Shown here in pieces: positions 36,726-48,385 of a stretch of 64,000 nt of DNA. The DNA is taken from positions 3,596,001 through 3,660,000 of the forward strand of contig OY783209.1 of the NCBI GenBank assembly GCA_963678705.1. Direction: 5' to 3'. Below the pieces are notes generated by a model that had not been told where the DNA came from, did no database searches, and saw only the letters and a list, made by a program, of their open reading frames with translations. Position 1 is the first letter of the stretch; the number at the start of each line of letters is the position of its first letter. The stretch is from Panorpa germanica (Eukaryota; Arthropoda; Insecta; Mecoptera; Panorpidae). Position numbers and translations under genes: made by a program.

Positions 36726-37928
36726 TTTATATATAAAACATATTTCTGTATAAGAAAAATGTGTCGATATGATGGTAGATAATTTTTTCGATCGGATTTG
36801 GTAAAATATGTATGCTTTATATTTTGGTTTATCAACTATTAATATTGTGATGCGTTTACAATAAAGAAAAAGGATGCATAACTATAAAATATGTTTAGGA
36901 CAGTGATGTCGAAGCTATTATGCAACTACTGATGAACTACGAACGCGACAAAGTCGTACGACCGATCACTGTGTAGCGGAAACCAATCTTTTTCGGTTGT
37001 TGTCCCTCTCATGTCTGTAGGGATATTAGTCTGATAATGGTAAATGATATATTTTTTGTTTTACCGGAAAAATGATAAGTATTTTAATAAACCATTATCT
37101 TTTATTAAAAGAAGTGTATGGCAATAAATATTTATCAAGTGAGATCAATTATGACTAGAAACAATTAGATTCGCGTGAGACCTAAAAAGAAGGATATTTT
37201 TGGCGCGTATCCATAAAAAGGTTCATCATCACTGATCCACGGTAAATTTTTATAAAGACATTTTAACTACAAAATCATGTTCGACACTTTAAACCATTTT
37301 AAAAATAAGAATCGTGTCATTAAGCCATGTTTAATATTTACGATAATAACAAAACCAAATGATAACGTTAAAAAATAATAATAAATTGAACTTCTGTTGG
37401 AATTCTTCATAAATAAGCAGTCAAACAAAAGTCAACAAAAGGAAATTGACGTTTTCTTTCATCGTGGGCCATAACAAGTTATTCGTTTAATGGAAAATAG
37501 GGGAAAACATCATTAATTATTCACACCCAATTGAGAAATCAATATCGACAACAGTTTGCAGATTATGGTACTCATATATTACAATAACGAGGTCTTGACT
37601 TTACGAAAATATTATGTTGTTATGGAACCAGTAGAATTGGTTGAAAGTACTACATTGTTTGGAAAATTATTATTAAGAAGAAGAAAAGGATTCCAAGTGT
37701 CCAAGTTTATAATATCCGTAGCGGCACTAATTTTTTTACAATTGGTAATGCCATTTTGTGGAGATTTAGCGTTATTTATATCTGCCTCACTCTTTTGTAG
37801 TTCACACGGTTTTATTAACCATTGTTCATACATTGTTTTACATACATTTTCTTATAACATATAACTTATACAATATAATATAATTCTATTTTCCTATATA
37901 TCAGCTTCTATCCTTATTCCATTTCAAA
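36726..37928. other. Gene-free AT-rich DNA
   Basis: No exon is recognised. A 102-codon plus frame at 37556-37864 lacks any recognised domain and is probably a chance frame. Confidence 0.35.
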
Positions 37929-37931
37929 TTA

Positions 37932-38054
37932 CTCCATTGGTGCTCCATCAATCACCTCCTCATTCAATATCCTTATTCTTCTTCCTATTTCAGCATCTCG
38001 ATATGACACAGCAATTGCCTTAACTATGATGTTCCCATTTCCATCCAATCTCTT
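37932..38054 (-). pseudogene. Unidentified coding-like fragment
   Basis: A 41-codon open stretch on the minus strand includes NIIVKAIAVSYRDAEIGRR and ends at a stop after GAPME. Its amino-acid make-up (balanced charges, few Lys/Asn/Ile runs) is unlike the chance frames nearby. It lies just downstream, on the same strand, of the SINE and R1-type LINE fragment. It could be a further transposon piece or an old exon; I do not recognise it. Confidence 0.2.
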
Positions 38055-38164
38055 CTAAAGCTGTTCTTTTTCTTCTTTTTTTTTCTATTTTCGTTTTGAA
38101 ATTTTTCTTTTTGTGATCATTTTTTTTCAATATTCATTTTTCGATGGTTGCACACAACTAATTA

Positions 38165-38278
38165 AATCTTATTTTATCAAACCCAGAAAATATAATTATC
38201 GAGTATAGCCTGGGGATCGAACCCGAGAACATAGTAGTCAGAGTCAAGCATCAATGCTCTCGCCCAACTGTGTCGTCT
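38165..38278 (-). repeat. tRNA-derived SINE (copy 2, best head)
   Basis: On the minus strand: ACACAGTTGGGCGAGAGCAT (A-box side, 38262-38273), then TTGATGCTTGACTCTGAC, then CTCGGGTTCGATCCCCAGG. GGTTCGATCCC (38213-38223) is a perfect B box. The order and roughly 40-bp spacing match a Pol III internal promoter. The body ends near TTTTCTGGGTTTG. It follows directly after the Cys codon closing the LINE Cys/His motif, so it inserted into or beside that LINE. Related copies: 23386-23470 and 48386-48510. Confidence 0.65.
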
Positions 38279-38587
38279 ACACCTATTCTTGATATGCTCT
38301 AGCGTTTCCTCGTCCTTGTCACACACCCTGCAACGTTTCTTTTCTTCCGTTCCAAAGTTTTTACTGCCTCTCTCTTCATTCCCAAGTCTAAATCTAGTTA
38401 TCATTTTCTTTTTCTTTCTCTCTTGTTTTTCTAGGTACTGTGGCATTCCCTTTGTCCATAACCTCCTGTATCTTATGTTATACCTTCCTTCGTACATCAT
38501 CCTCATCCTATCCTGTTGCTGAACCTCCACATCTCTTTCCTTTATCATACTTCTTACCTCGCTTCCCTCTTCCTTTAGTCTTCCCAC
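38279..38587 (-). pseudogene. R1-type LINE C-terminal fragment
   Basis: An open minus-strand segment of about 100 codons. It has a helical basic region (YEGRYNIRYRRLWTKGMPQY), then MITRFRLGNEERG, then CRVCDKDEETLEHIKNRC. The last is a C-X2-C-X8-H-X4-C Cys/His motif found after the reverse transcriptase in R1-related insect LINEs. The coding ends at the motif, where a tRNA-SINE begins. The catalytic reverse-transcriptase region is not present. The same part of a related element occurs at 52380-53060. Confidence 0.7.
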
Positions 38588-40567
38588 TTGAATACACGAC
38601 TATGATTTTAATTAAGTTTAATCTAATGAATTTCAGATCAAAATATAACTACAGAGAAAGGTTATTCACCTCTGTTATAATTCTGGTTCTTTTTAAGAAA
38701 AAAAAATAAAAGAAAACCAAAAATAAAAAGTTCATAAGACACATTTTAATATGTAAATGTTAGTTTTTCTTTAGATGTTGAATACCGAAAAAGTATAAAC
38801 TCAAAGTGAAATTCAAAGTAAAAAGGAAATCAATCATGTGTATTTAAAAAACCATCCAAACTGGAGCTGGAACTGGAGCTGGAGCTGGAGATTCCATACC
38901 GTCAGTACAGTGCAACTTCCACATAACTCTGCACAAAAATCTTGAATAAAAAAAAACGTCCGAAGGCAATACGATGATGTCGCCATTGGCAATAGACAAG
39001 GCCGAGAAGAGACCACAAAAAGCTTCCTTGGGGTACGGAGCAAGTCTACTGGAAAGAGTTATTCTACGTACACTGTTAAAGAATTTATTAGTTACCTATC
39101 TAAAAAAATTAAGATACATTTTATACCATGTGTGACTTGTTATTCAAATAACAATTTATTCATTTATTATTGGAAATTAGTGATGCCATATTTTAAATGT
39201 CACTATATAGCGATATATTTTTATTATTAACTGACTACGAAATTAATTGCCATTTAATTTTTCAAATCCATTAGTTCATTACTGATACATAATTAATTAT
39301 ATAAAATATCACAAAATTGCTTTAATATTAGTAAATGCAATTAATTATTCAAATTAAAACATGAAGTGTTATAGAGTGTTTCGCAAGTAGCAGGGACAAA
39401 TATTTTGATTGGTATAATATGTAAAACCTACTAAACGCAGTTACATATCTGCCAGGTTTATTTTACATAACACAGATTACCTTTTACATGACAAATTTTA
39501 GGTTATTATAATGTCAAAAATTTACTGTAATAAAACTGTCTATACAACTAACGTAATAATACAACACTTATAATGTTTTTTTATTTATTTATTGGCAAAG
39601 TAACAAAGTTATGATAAAGTTCGATAAATAATAAAACGAGACTTTAGGTAAAAAAAATTACATTTGATACTACATGATATTTACTTTGGTTATACAATAT
39701 AAGGCCGACAGCCGTGTCTAAGATATAATCACATACGTACCTGAATACGCCAAGTCCTCTTCATAAGACAAATAAAATAAATTCATCATTACGTTTGTTT
39801 GAGAGCTACATGTGACTAGATTTCTTTTTAAATTTATTATGATAATTTACACGCTATCAACTTAATGAGAGCTAAATGCATCTAGATGCAAATGATTTTA
39901 ACGTAGAGCTAATTTAAGATAGGGTCGAAGGTAACTCTAACTAGATACAATAGACATCGCGTGGACACTAAAAACAGAGTTATTTCAAAGAATTTGCCGT
40001 TAATTCCAAAAACATTTCATACATTTTTCTTACGTATTCATGATCAAGTTTGCCAGGATTAAAATAAATATTATTTCCGAAATTTCAGGAATTTTCTTTT
40101 CATTCTGTATTTTTCTCTTAGTATATACTTGTACAAAAAGAAATAAATAACATAATAATTATTTTTGGTAAAATTGGGAGAAGGTTCGTGGAAAAAGGTT
40201 TTTGCACAAGTGACCCTCATACAAGAATTCTAAGAATTCTGCGAATTGTGTTCCAGAACGTCTAATTCTCTTGGTAATATTTGTTTCATTCTGAAACTTT
40301 GGTTTCACCATAGTTAGTACTTATTACCAAAAGCCTACTCTAACATTTTCAGGACCTTGCCCTTTATTCCATTTTTAACATAAAATGTAATACCTTTCTT
40401 TGTTCAGATATTTTGTGTTCATTATTTATTTTATCTTTGTGTATATTTTTACAAAAATACAATTTCAAAAGAATACAATAATTATTTTAGGTAAAATTAA
40501 AAAATTCCGCGTATTTATTATTCAAACATCGTATAAATCTGAGACTTCAACGCAATTAACTCTCTAA
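38588..40567. other. Gene-free AT-rich DNA with GAGCTG microrepeat
   Basis: No exon is recognised. A short tandem of GGAGCTGGA-type units lies at 38861-38890. Confidence 0.4.
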
Positions 40568-40676
40568 GGGCGTCCGCACACGAGGCGACTGATTGCAAAC
40601 CTTAGCCCCGAATCTGGCCGAACCGAATGAGAATGCAACTGTGTTGTTAGTGAGAGAACGAACGTGTATACGAGTG
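40568..40676 (+). mobile_element. Repeat, copy of the mariner-inserted element
   Basis: It starts GGGCGTCCGCACACGAGGCG and shares TTAGCCCCGAATCTGG and GCAACTGTGTTGTTAGTGAG with 12192-12308 in inverted orientation. CpG-rich against its surroundings. Probably one end of a non-autonomous DNA element; the other end was not found. Confidence 0.5.
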
Positions 40677-40825
40677 CGAGTCAATGTATCATATATTATG
40701 CTAGTATATTGTATATAAAAACAAGAGAGCATTCACTGGAATGTTTCTCTTACATGTCATAATTACTTAATCAAGTAAGAAGCTTATTGCCTACTTAGGC
40801 AGATTGCTGAAACCATAGGAGAAAT

Positions 40826-40843
40826 AAAAAAAAAAAAAAAAAA
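40826..40843 (+). repeat. Poly(A) tract
   Basis: Eighteen consecutive A residues, just before the palindromic MITE at 40862. No LINE or SINE body ends in it that I can recognise. Confidence 0.8.
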
Positions 40844-40861
40844 CTATTAAATATATCTTCT

Positions 40862-40944
40862 CCGCCTTACAAATAAAGCCGTTATAAAATTTATACCAGG
40901 TATAAACTGATAATAAGTTTATAACAGGTTTATTTGTAAGGCGG
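40862..40944. mobile_element. Palindromic MITE
   Basis: The 83-bp element starts CCGCCTTACAAATAAA and ends TTTATTTGTAAGGCGG, perfect inverted termini of 16 bp, followed inward by GTTATAAA and its complement. It can fold into one long hairpin. A trinucleotide TCT lies on both sides and may be a target duplication. Non-coding. Confidence 0.7.
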
Positions 40945-40984
40945 TCTGTGTTTAACATTTTCGAATATTTTCAACAGTGTACTC

Positions 40985-41245
40985 TGATCGTAAGTAGTTA
41001 CTTTCGTAATATAAGTAACGTTTCGTAAACCCGCGGACTCTTTTTCGCGTTATTTGGGACTCCAGCTCCAGCTCCAGTCTCGGGGTTCACAGTTCACTCT
41101 CGACGAGTCCTGGTAACGAGTACTACGAGTAGGGGTTGCTGGAAATCCGAGAGACATAGTATCTAATATCGGTGGAAAACCCGGAACCCGTGAATATCGT
41201 ACAAGAAGGAACGAACCATGGATTTAAGTCACCGGCAGCGACGAG
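40985..41245 (+). promoter_or_regulatory. CpG-rich block, possible promoter/5' exon
   Basis: About 20 CpG dinucleotides occur within 260 bp, against very few in the flanks. It contains a triple CAGCTC (about 41061-41078) and an ATG in good context (ACCATGG at 41216-41222) opening a 16-codon frame. Possible splice donors (GGTAAC) lie within. It could be a promoter with first exon or a GC-rich transposon remnant. No downstream exon was recognised. Confidence 0.3.
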
Positions 41246-42931
41246 GAAAAACAACAGAGTTTTCATAAAGAAAAAGAAACATTAAAGTGTATGGTATACT
41301 TGATACTATACTGTGTATTATATAACAAACGGCCACGAAAAAATGTTCCCGGGGATATTAACTTCCGGTTGAGTTGAACACTTTTAGCTTTAAATCGTTT
41401 TTAATTAGAATTAACTTTATTAATTTTTTAAAATTAATTTTTATTTCATTTATATTTAATATTTTCTAATTCATTTATTAGAAGGGTTCTTTGTTCTTTA
41501 GAAGTTGTAAACTTTAAAGGGTTATTCATATCTACTGTTTGAATTTTAAGTTTTAACCTTACTTTTATGATTTTGTCACAGATCAGATGGTTTTTAATTT
41601 GCATCAGTGCATCAGTAACATACTTTATTTAATATTGATTATTATTAGCACAGTTAAATACTTGTATAACCAAAAAACTTGTATAATTCTTTGTTTTTGA
41701 TATTTTATAAGTTCTTTCATCAAATAACTCATCGTGTAGCGTGTACACAAGTCATGTTCTTCAAAAGTCACAAAAATCAGTTTATTGTAGATATCTTGTT
41801 TCCTATGCTTTAAATTACATTTAGGGTTATAAGTAAAGTTGTACAGCATTAAATTCTCTACAAATTTGATATTAGACATTTTTTCGTATGATCATCCCTT
41901 CCCAAGATGTAGCGCGAAGAGTGAGAGGTGCGAACCGCGTATAGAATTTATTAGTAGTGACACAGTGCAGGTTCATACTGTACTTTCTGATAGAAATGTG
42001 AAATTTTAAACAATCAAAGAGTTTAATGAGTAGATAACTTTTAGGTGAAGAGCCATATAAATTTTCCCCCTTTCCCTGTTTTATAGAGGTTTCAAAATGG
42101 CGGCCATCACTATCGTATAAATGCGATATCTAAGCAACCGCTTAATATATTTTAATTATTTTCACGGTAAATTAAAGCTGATTAAATTACGCAAAATGTA
42201 TAAAGAACAATATTTTTTGAAAAAACTAATTGATCATAAGTTAAAAGTATGGTTTTATAAAAAAAAAGGAATTTGTTCGCAATTTCTTTCTTTGTATATA
42301 TATAACTTTAAATTCACAACTTCTCATATACCTCAGTTTCACGTTACAAGTATTTTTCTTTTTGGTTGACATGTTTATGCACTCACTATATTTTTCAAAT
42401 TATTTTTATTTTAAATTTCATATCTGAGTTCCATTCCAGTAGTGTCTATAATATATATAACAGTATAGTTGATAACACTGCTGTCTAAAATTCTTTACTT
42501 TGTTTGTTGGTAACTCTAACTATAGTTGTTATTGCAATCATTCTTTTTCTTCTTTAGTAGTTTCATATCCACCCAATGAATTTCCCAGACATATCACAAC
42601 TCACTCACTGATCTCCCATAATGCTACTGTATGGTCCTTTTACCATTTTAAATTGCTGTGTTTCTCAATCTCTTTTTTAGTTATTTCTTATTCAATGTTA
42701 CCCTAGCTTTGAGGATTGTTTTTAACCAAATGCTTCGATTCTTATATCTAAAACCCAAAATAACACTTCTTCTTTTCCATTTCACTCCATAAACACCACC
42801 ACAAGTGTGAAAGCGTATAGCATACCTGTTTATCGTAGTAGAAAAGAAAACATTGTCAATAACAGTATATTATTTTGTGTTGGCAAAATATAATTGGAAA
42901 TCCTCGTTTTTGAATGATTTTTTATTAATAA
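41246..42931. other. Gene-free AT-rich DNA
   Basis: No exon is recognised. Near 42090 the word ATGGCGGCCATC is a small palindrome. Confidence 0.35.
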
Positions 42932-43180
42932 CTAGCTGATCCGTTAAACATTGTCCTGTCCAAATTTGGATTAATAGTTGTTAATAATTTGACACATTAT
43001 GATGATCATATATCAACGAACATCGTTTAATTTTTATTTATATAGATTTATGTTTTAATTTCATTTGACAACCTATTTTACTTTAATTATAAAAGAAATT
43101 TTATCTATTGTCACTAAAATCATTAGAATAGCTCCGAAGAATTTGCTCAATCGGTTTACTTGATTTGTAGTGAGAGAGGT
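42932..43180 (-). mobile_element. Diverged Helitron-like element (second family)
   Basis: The minus strand ends in TTTAACGGATCAGCTAG followed by T, the same CTAG|T terminus as copies A-D but with a different body. CAATCGGTTTACTTGATTTG near 43148 is reminiscent of the CCGATTTTAAT block of the first family. The 5' end is not defined. Confidence 0.4.
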
Positions 43181-43504
43181 TTAAAAAATGGACAATACAG
43201 AATCGATTGACAAAATACAGTCACCGTATTTTGTAAATTCAAGTACATTCAACTTCCGGTCTAGTAGATTTATATTTAGTAAGAAATGCGTTACTAAACT
43301 ATTACCAATGATAACAAACAAGTCTAAATAAAGAGTTACTGATCGGACTAAATAGAAAATAGTACTATGTAGACTCATTCAAATCTCATACATACCTACT
43401 TATTCAAAACAGAACCACAAATAATACGTGAAAAATGTATCATGCCACTAAACAGCAAACCATATTATTCTTTGATGATCCAGGTACCCGTCGCACAGAC
43501 AAGA
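43181..43504. other. Gene-free AT-rich DNA
   Basis: Nothing recognisable. Confidence 0.3.
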
Positions 43505-43715
43505 TTGTAATATGCCTGAGAAATATTGGCTGATATTTGAAAGCAAAGAAAGTCTGAAAAAGCTTAAACTAGTTTAATTTCTTTATTTTAAATATCCATG
43601 CCCGTATCTATAAGTTGTAAACTATGTATTGTAAATGTTTGTATATATTCTTTTAAGTGGTAATAACTGTTGAAAGTTGATGCACTCAAATAAATATTTA
43701 AGAAAAAGTCTAAAT
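43505..43715 (+). repeat. Dispersed repeat, possible LINE 3' end (copy 4)
   Basis: GTAATATGCCTGAGAAATAT, GGCTGATATTTGAAAGC and GTTGAAAGTTGATGCACTC correspond block by block to 24505-24695. Confidence 0.5.
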
Positions 43716-45064
43716 AGGATTGTTTGTTAATAAATACGAACCCAAGTTTGACAAGCTGTGGTATGTGTTTTGGGAAATGCACCATGCACTGAAGTGTATA
43801 CACCGTGAACTATTCGTATACGTTATTCAATAGTTAAAAAGAACACACCCACTACATTTCATTCTAGAATATATGTTACTGTTTTCATGTATTGGAAAAT
43901 ATGTTGCAAGGTTCATAAAATACAAACAGAAAATTTAAACCCTAATATAAACAATGTGGCCGCGGAAAACCGTCGACGAAAACCTCTTGGTTCACGGTAT
44001 ATTTATTTCAGTGTGAAGTTTGTTTTATTTTATATGTATTAAAAGTAAAAGAAGTGATTTAACTATGACAATAAATTCGATAGATTTCTCAATAAACGTG
44101 ATATACCCGCTAAACATAGTTAAAACAATTACTGAATACGTACAAACTTTTACCTAATACGTTTATCTAAAAATGGGATTACTTTTTGAAAAACATTAAT
44201 TCAACCTATTTTCGGATTAACTTGAGATACGACAATTTCGGTCTACACCATATTAATAAGGCAACTAATTTTATCTGAAGACCGCAATAGAATAAAACTT
44301 TTTAAGAAGATCTTATTAACGATTAAAGGCTTCTTTGATGATTTTCATCTAGAGCTATACAATGTATTGTAAAATTTCAGCCGAGATTTGGCACGAGAGT
44401 GGAAGAGAGTAGAAGCGAGAAAGATGACGTATGTAGCTACAGCTTCAATTTTCAATACTATCTGCGGTCTTACAAATGTGTTATTAAGTTAAAAGTTAAT
44501 TAATTTGCTATTGTTGCTATTACATTGTTGACTACAATAATGATTGTTTCTTAGAAGTATTGACAGTTAAACTATTTTAAGAATTTTCTGGAATTGTTGT
44601 TTAAAAACTTACCAATCAGAAATTAGAAATTGTTTTGTAGGAGACAGTGAAAAATGTTGTAGAAGTCACTTACCTAGAAAAGAAAAGTTTTTGTTAATAT
44701 CATATTTTATATTAAATTCTTTATAGAAAAGAAAAAAAAGAAAAAATATAATAATAGTTCTTACTAAGAAAATACAATATGTGTAAATACAGGATTTATT
44801 AAAAATTGATATAGTCTTTAGGTCTGTAAGTTTCATAGGAGTTAAAACTATGAATCCAGATTACCAACCCCTCTGCTGAGCATTTACAGATGCCCTCTGC
44901 TCTCATCAAGCAGTGACTGCCATGGATTTTGTATTATTATTTTGTTTATTATTAATTTAATGTGTGTGTCATTAGACTTTACATTTTTTCAATATTAAAT
45001 CACGTAATTACATCTCATTGCCAACCTAAACTTAAAACTAATCTAACATTTTTAATAATTCCAA
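43716..45064. other. Gene-free AT-rich DNA
   Basis: No exon or assignable repeat is seen. Confidence 0.35.
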
Positions 45065-45300
45065 CAGCATTTTTTTGCTCCCTACTCCTCATTGTTTTTC
45101 TCCCTTTAGTATTTCTTCTTGGCTCTCTTCCTTTACTATTTTCTTCTTGGCTCTATGTCCGTCATCCACCTCTTGTCTTCCTTATCTCCTCTCCGAAAAT
45201 CGTCTATTTTCTGACCTGACCTGTTTTTACTCTGCCCGTCCTTCTCTTTCCTCGCTCCTTCTCTCTATCTCCGCCATCCACCGCTTCCCTTCATTGCGAT
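45065..45300 (-). pseudogene. Possible R1-type LINE C-terminal remnant
   Basis: The minus strand has a short frame RNEGKRWMAEIERRSEERE at 45240-45300, then strongly charged, stop-interrupted Glu/Lys/Arg coding. It resembles the region beyond the Cys/His motif in the 52.4-kb fragment (KSKGRG, stop, MAEREERG). The purine richness of that strand also matches. A purine-rich chance sequence is possible. Confidence 0.3.
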
Positions 45301-45800
45301 GTTTAGTTATAGAATTGAGCTATCGGCGGCATTGCTCAACGAATTTGCTTCAAAAAACAACTGACGATCTTATTTGTTATCACAGTTTCTGTACATGTCG
45401 GTGGATACGTTTTCCTTTTCACATTTTATTCACTAAAACGTGTTTGATGCGAGCATTGCAGCAATGTGTACGCTTACCATTAGAAACTCATTGCCTAAAC
45501 TACATGGTGATCAAATTCCAATGACCGCAATAGCCAACAAACTATAACAATTCTCTTACATAAAAGCTCCCTGTATAAATTTCGGTGCGATTCTTTCCAC
45601 AGATAATATATCGCCAGTTAATAGAAGTTTAAAGCAGTATCACGAAATCATCCGAATAACTTTCGCCGTTTAAATAACTAGATTGGTGATAACCTTCATC
45701 TATGGTTATCGTGATCGTGATCGTGATCGCCATCTATAGCAAACGCTGATGAGAAGAACTTAAAAAACCATCAACGACAACATTGATAAATTGAAACAAA
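45301..45800. other. Gene-free stretch with ATCGTG microsatellite
   Basis: Contains about three and a half units of ATCGTG near 45706-45730. No gene is recognised. Confidence 0.4.
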
Positions 45801-45804
45801 TCAT

Positions 45805-45885
45805 TTACTGGCGTAGCACTTTGCGTAACTCTATCTACGAGACGTAGACCAGTCAAGGTTTGAATCCCGGGTTGCTCTCCTTCTT
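45805..45885 (+). repeat. tRNA-like SINE head
   Basis: TGGCGTAGCACT (45809-45820) resembles an A box, and GGTTTGAATCC (45857-45867) is a good B box. The two are 48 bp apart, close to true tRNA spacing. The 3' side continues CGGGTTGCTCTCCTTC without a CCA or acceptor stem, so it is a SINE head and not a tRNA gene. No other copy of this head was seen here. Confidence 0.4.
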
Positions 45886-46823
45886 GTACATAAAATTCCG
45901 TATCCAGAACAATAAATCGTTTTCTTTTATTCGTGCTTTGAACGCAACGAACAACGAATCTAAAGAAATTTACTGTCACATTGGCCCGTACAGTGATATA
46001 TCGTGTTACTACCAGACAACAAATGGGTACGTTGAAGAGGAGAAGACGCGGATTGAAGGGCGAGAGAGGGTGGCACAGATGTTTTTATAATATTACACAT
46101 ATGCGTTGGTAAATCAGGCGGTAGGTACTTTATCATCCGATATTCACAAAACATGTACATTCAAAAATTTCATATAAATAAAATATACATCTTTAATATA
46201 GAAATTTTATTTAATGCCAACGAACGAGTGCTTTTAGTTTGTCTCAAGAAAGATGAGAATATGTCTTAGAACGCTTGTGCACAGGTAGGTAAGAATCAAG
46301 CAAAAATTACGCTAGGTATGCGTGCAATATGTCGATCAGTTGCAGCTCAATACATTTTGCATTAAGTTTGCATATGGGTCGGACCACTTGTACGCGGTTT
46401 GCGGAGGTATGTCAGCGGAGGTGCGACATTTGCAGGATGCACTGGTTTTGTTTATCTTATCGAATTTGCATCGAAACCTTACCGACCCGTGTGCGAGCTG
46501 TCTTAAATTACTGATTGCAGTTTTTATTTATAATGATAACAATTTTCTTGTTACCAAATTCTGAACGAACTAGGCAAGAAAAGAATAGATGCTACGTTTC
46601 ACGAGCACATTTGAGACCACTTAATAAATTTTCAGACCCGTCGTTTAACCCCATTCGATCCGTAGCACAGTACATAAAGTCTCCAACCGTTTACATTACC
46701 ATTCATCTAGGAGTATTTCTCTTTATTGTTTTTTACTTTATTGAATTGTTCCATTATTTCATTTTCTATATACCTGCAGCTTTAGAAACTACGATAAACA
46801 GTGATTTATAACGCACAACGACG
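45886..46823. other. Gene-free DNA of mixed composition
   Basis: Several overlapping frames of 60-98 codons occur but none has a recognisable domain. The 46320-46510 stretch is GC-richer than its flanks and may be an old repeat. Confidence 0.3.
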
Positions 46824-46923
46824 GCTACGCGTAGCTGCTACAGTTTGTCTACGCCTCAACACGGATTTCGATCACGCGGATTCACTTAACGAGAACGTAG
46901 AGAAATGTAGAGCTACGCGTAGC
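46824..46923. mobile_element. Short TIR element with GCTACGCGTAGC ends
   Basis: The palindrome GCTACGCGTAGC stands at both ends of a 100-bp segment. The inverted similarity continues inward (CTACAGTTTGTCTACG against CTACATTTCTCTACG). Probably a small MITE. No target duplication identified. Confidence 0.5.
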
Positions 46924-48385
46924 ACTTACCGCCCATACAAGCCTCTATCACTTACACAATTCTAAACTGAAACAGATACTAGAGTAATTTATTAAATTGA
47001 TTTGATTTGTTTATACAATTATGTAAGGAATTACTGGAGCCAGGTTTCATTTCATCATTTATTTTGAGATGTTTGAAAAAAATATTCATTACTTTAATAA
47101 GTAAATTAATTTTATGCGATGATTCTCTATTGTAAATTGGGGAAGGATACTTGCGCAACCGGTAGATATTTTTATGATGCGATACTAACAATTTATTTTC
47201 TAATAAAATATTCCTTTTTAATTTCAATAAATTCGAAATATTTCATTCAAGCGAAAATAAGTTTTAATTATCTTGGCATAGAGATTAAGTTGATTCCTTG
47301 GAACTTTCTAAGTATGAAGTCGGTATGTAATTGATGTATTAGATGATATTTTGTGATTCTTTTTTTCTTCATCAAGTTATAAATATTTGCTAATGCAGTG
47401 CACGAGTGCACTTAAGGCAGAGCCGCCCCTGATAGCAAAAACTAACAAATAGAGATATATACTATCAGATGGTAGCACTGTAGCGGCGTAAGGTGATGCT
47501 CTCAGCTAAGGCATGAGGTCTACTATAAGGCTAACTATCAATACCAAAACGTCCTAGTTGCAAACGATCTCTCTCTCAGAAATAAAGCTCATATACTTCC
47601 TCATTTGTTTTGAGAACTATCCCCCCGTAAAAGGTCTTGCTTGTACAGCATCATGATTGATTATCTTCTTAGAATTGTCACTCCATCGCTCTAATCAACT
47701 ATCTACCTACAACATTTGCATCTCAGCTTACTAGATACAACACCATTCCTCATAGTACCTTCCTCATATTTGTCCTGTAAGTCATCATCACATAAACACG
47801 TCATAATTCAACGTATTATGTCGCCCCGATGTCCAGAAGTGACCCTAAAGAAGTACTAACACCAGTTCTGCAGTCAAAAGCCTTGATAAATGACAGGACT
47901 CTCACACCACTCTTCTTCACTAACTTCCATCGTTCTTTATCAACCAACCCACCTTCACTCTACTCCTCACCCTCACCATTTGGTGGACCATATACATATG
48001 CGGCACATAGTCAACCGCTAACACCCTTTCTGAACTGGCTTAGCTGTTTTTGTGATACAATGAAGGTTGATAGGAAGAAGAGTGAAGAGGAAGGGTTGTC
48101 CATGTAGGTATATTGCGTCAAAAGCCTGACGAATTTATAGCTTCGATTATAAGAGTACAGAAATTCACGGAAAACCACTTTAAAAAGATAATTAGTTAGT
48201 TAATCTTGTCGTAGTTTTATTTTTACAAGGAAATATTAAGATTCATAATATTTAGTTACTAAATCAGGCAAAAAAAAATTGAAGTAATTTCATTCGTAAT
48301 TTCAGTACCATTTCACTAAACACAAAACGTTGCGACCTCATACTATATTGACAGTTTTTGTAGTATCTTTACCGCTGCCTAATAA
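46924..48385. other. Mostly gene-free; hAT end at 47390-47431
   Basis: AT-rich. At 47390-47431 the sequence ends GGCAGAGCCGCCCCTG, whose complement CAGGGGCGGCTCTGCC resembles a common hAT terminus; the partner end is not seen. A 92-codon frame at 47829-48107 is Ser/Pro/Thr-rich and unrecognised. Confidence 0.35.

Noticed and set aside
36901-36971. hAT MITE bounded by CAGTGATGTCG and CGATCACTG
   Set aside because: Inverted match is only about 8 bp and the flanks (GTTTAGGA and TGTAGCGG) show no target duplication.
38289-38709. Overlapping plus-strand frames of 77 and 89 codons
   Set aside because: Antisense shadows of the minus-strand R1-type LINE fragment.
45075-45524. 149-codon plus-strand frame, the longest here
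   Set aside because: Its Ser/Leu/Phe-rich first half is the antisense of a purine-rich, probable R1-type LINE remnant.
45805-45885. Functional tRNA gene
   Set aside because: A and B boxes are present, but acceptor stems do not pair and the 3' side continues into unrelated sequence; recorded as a SINE head instead.
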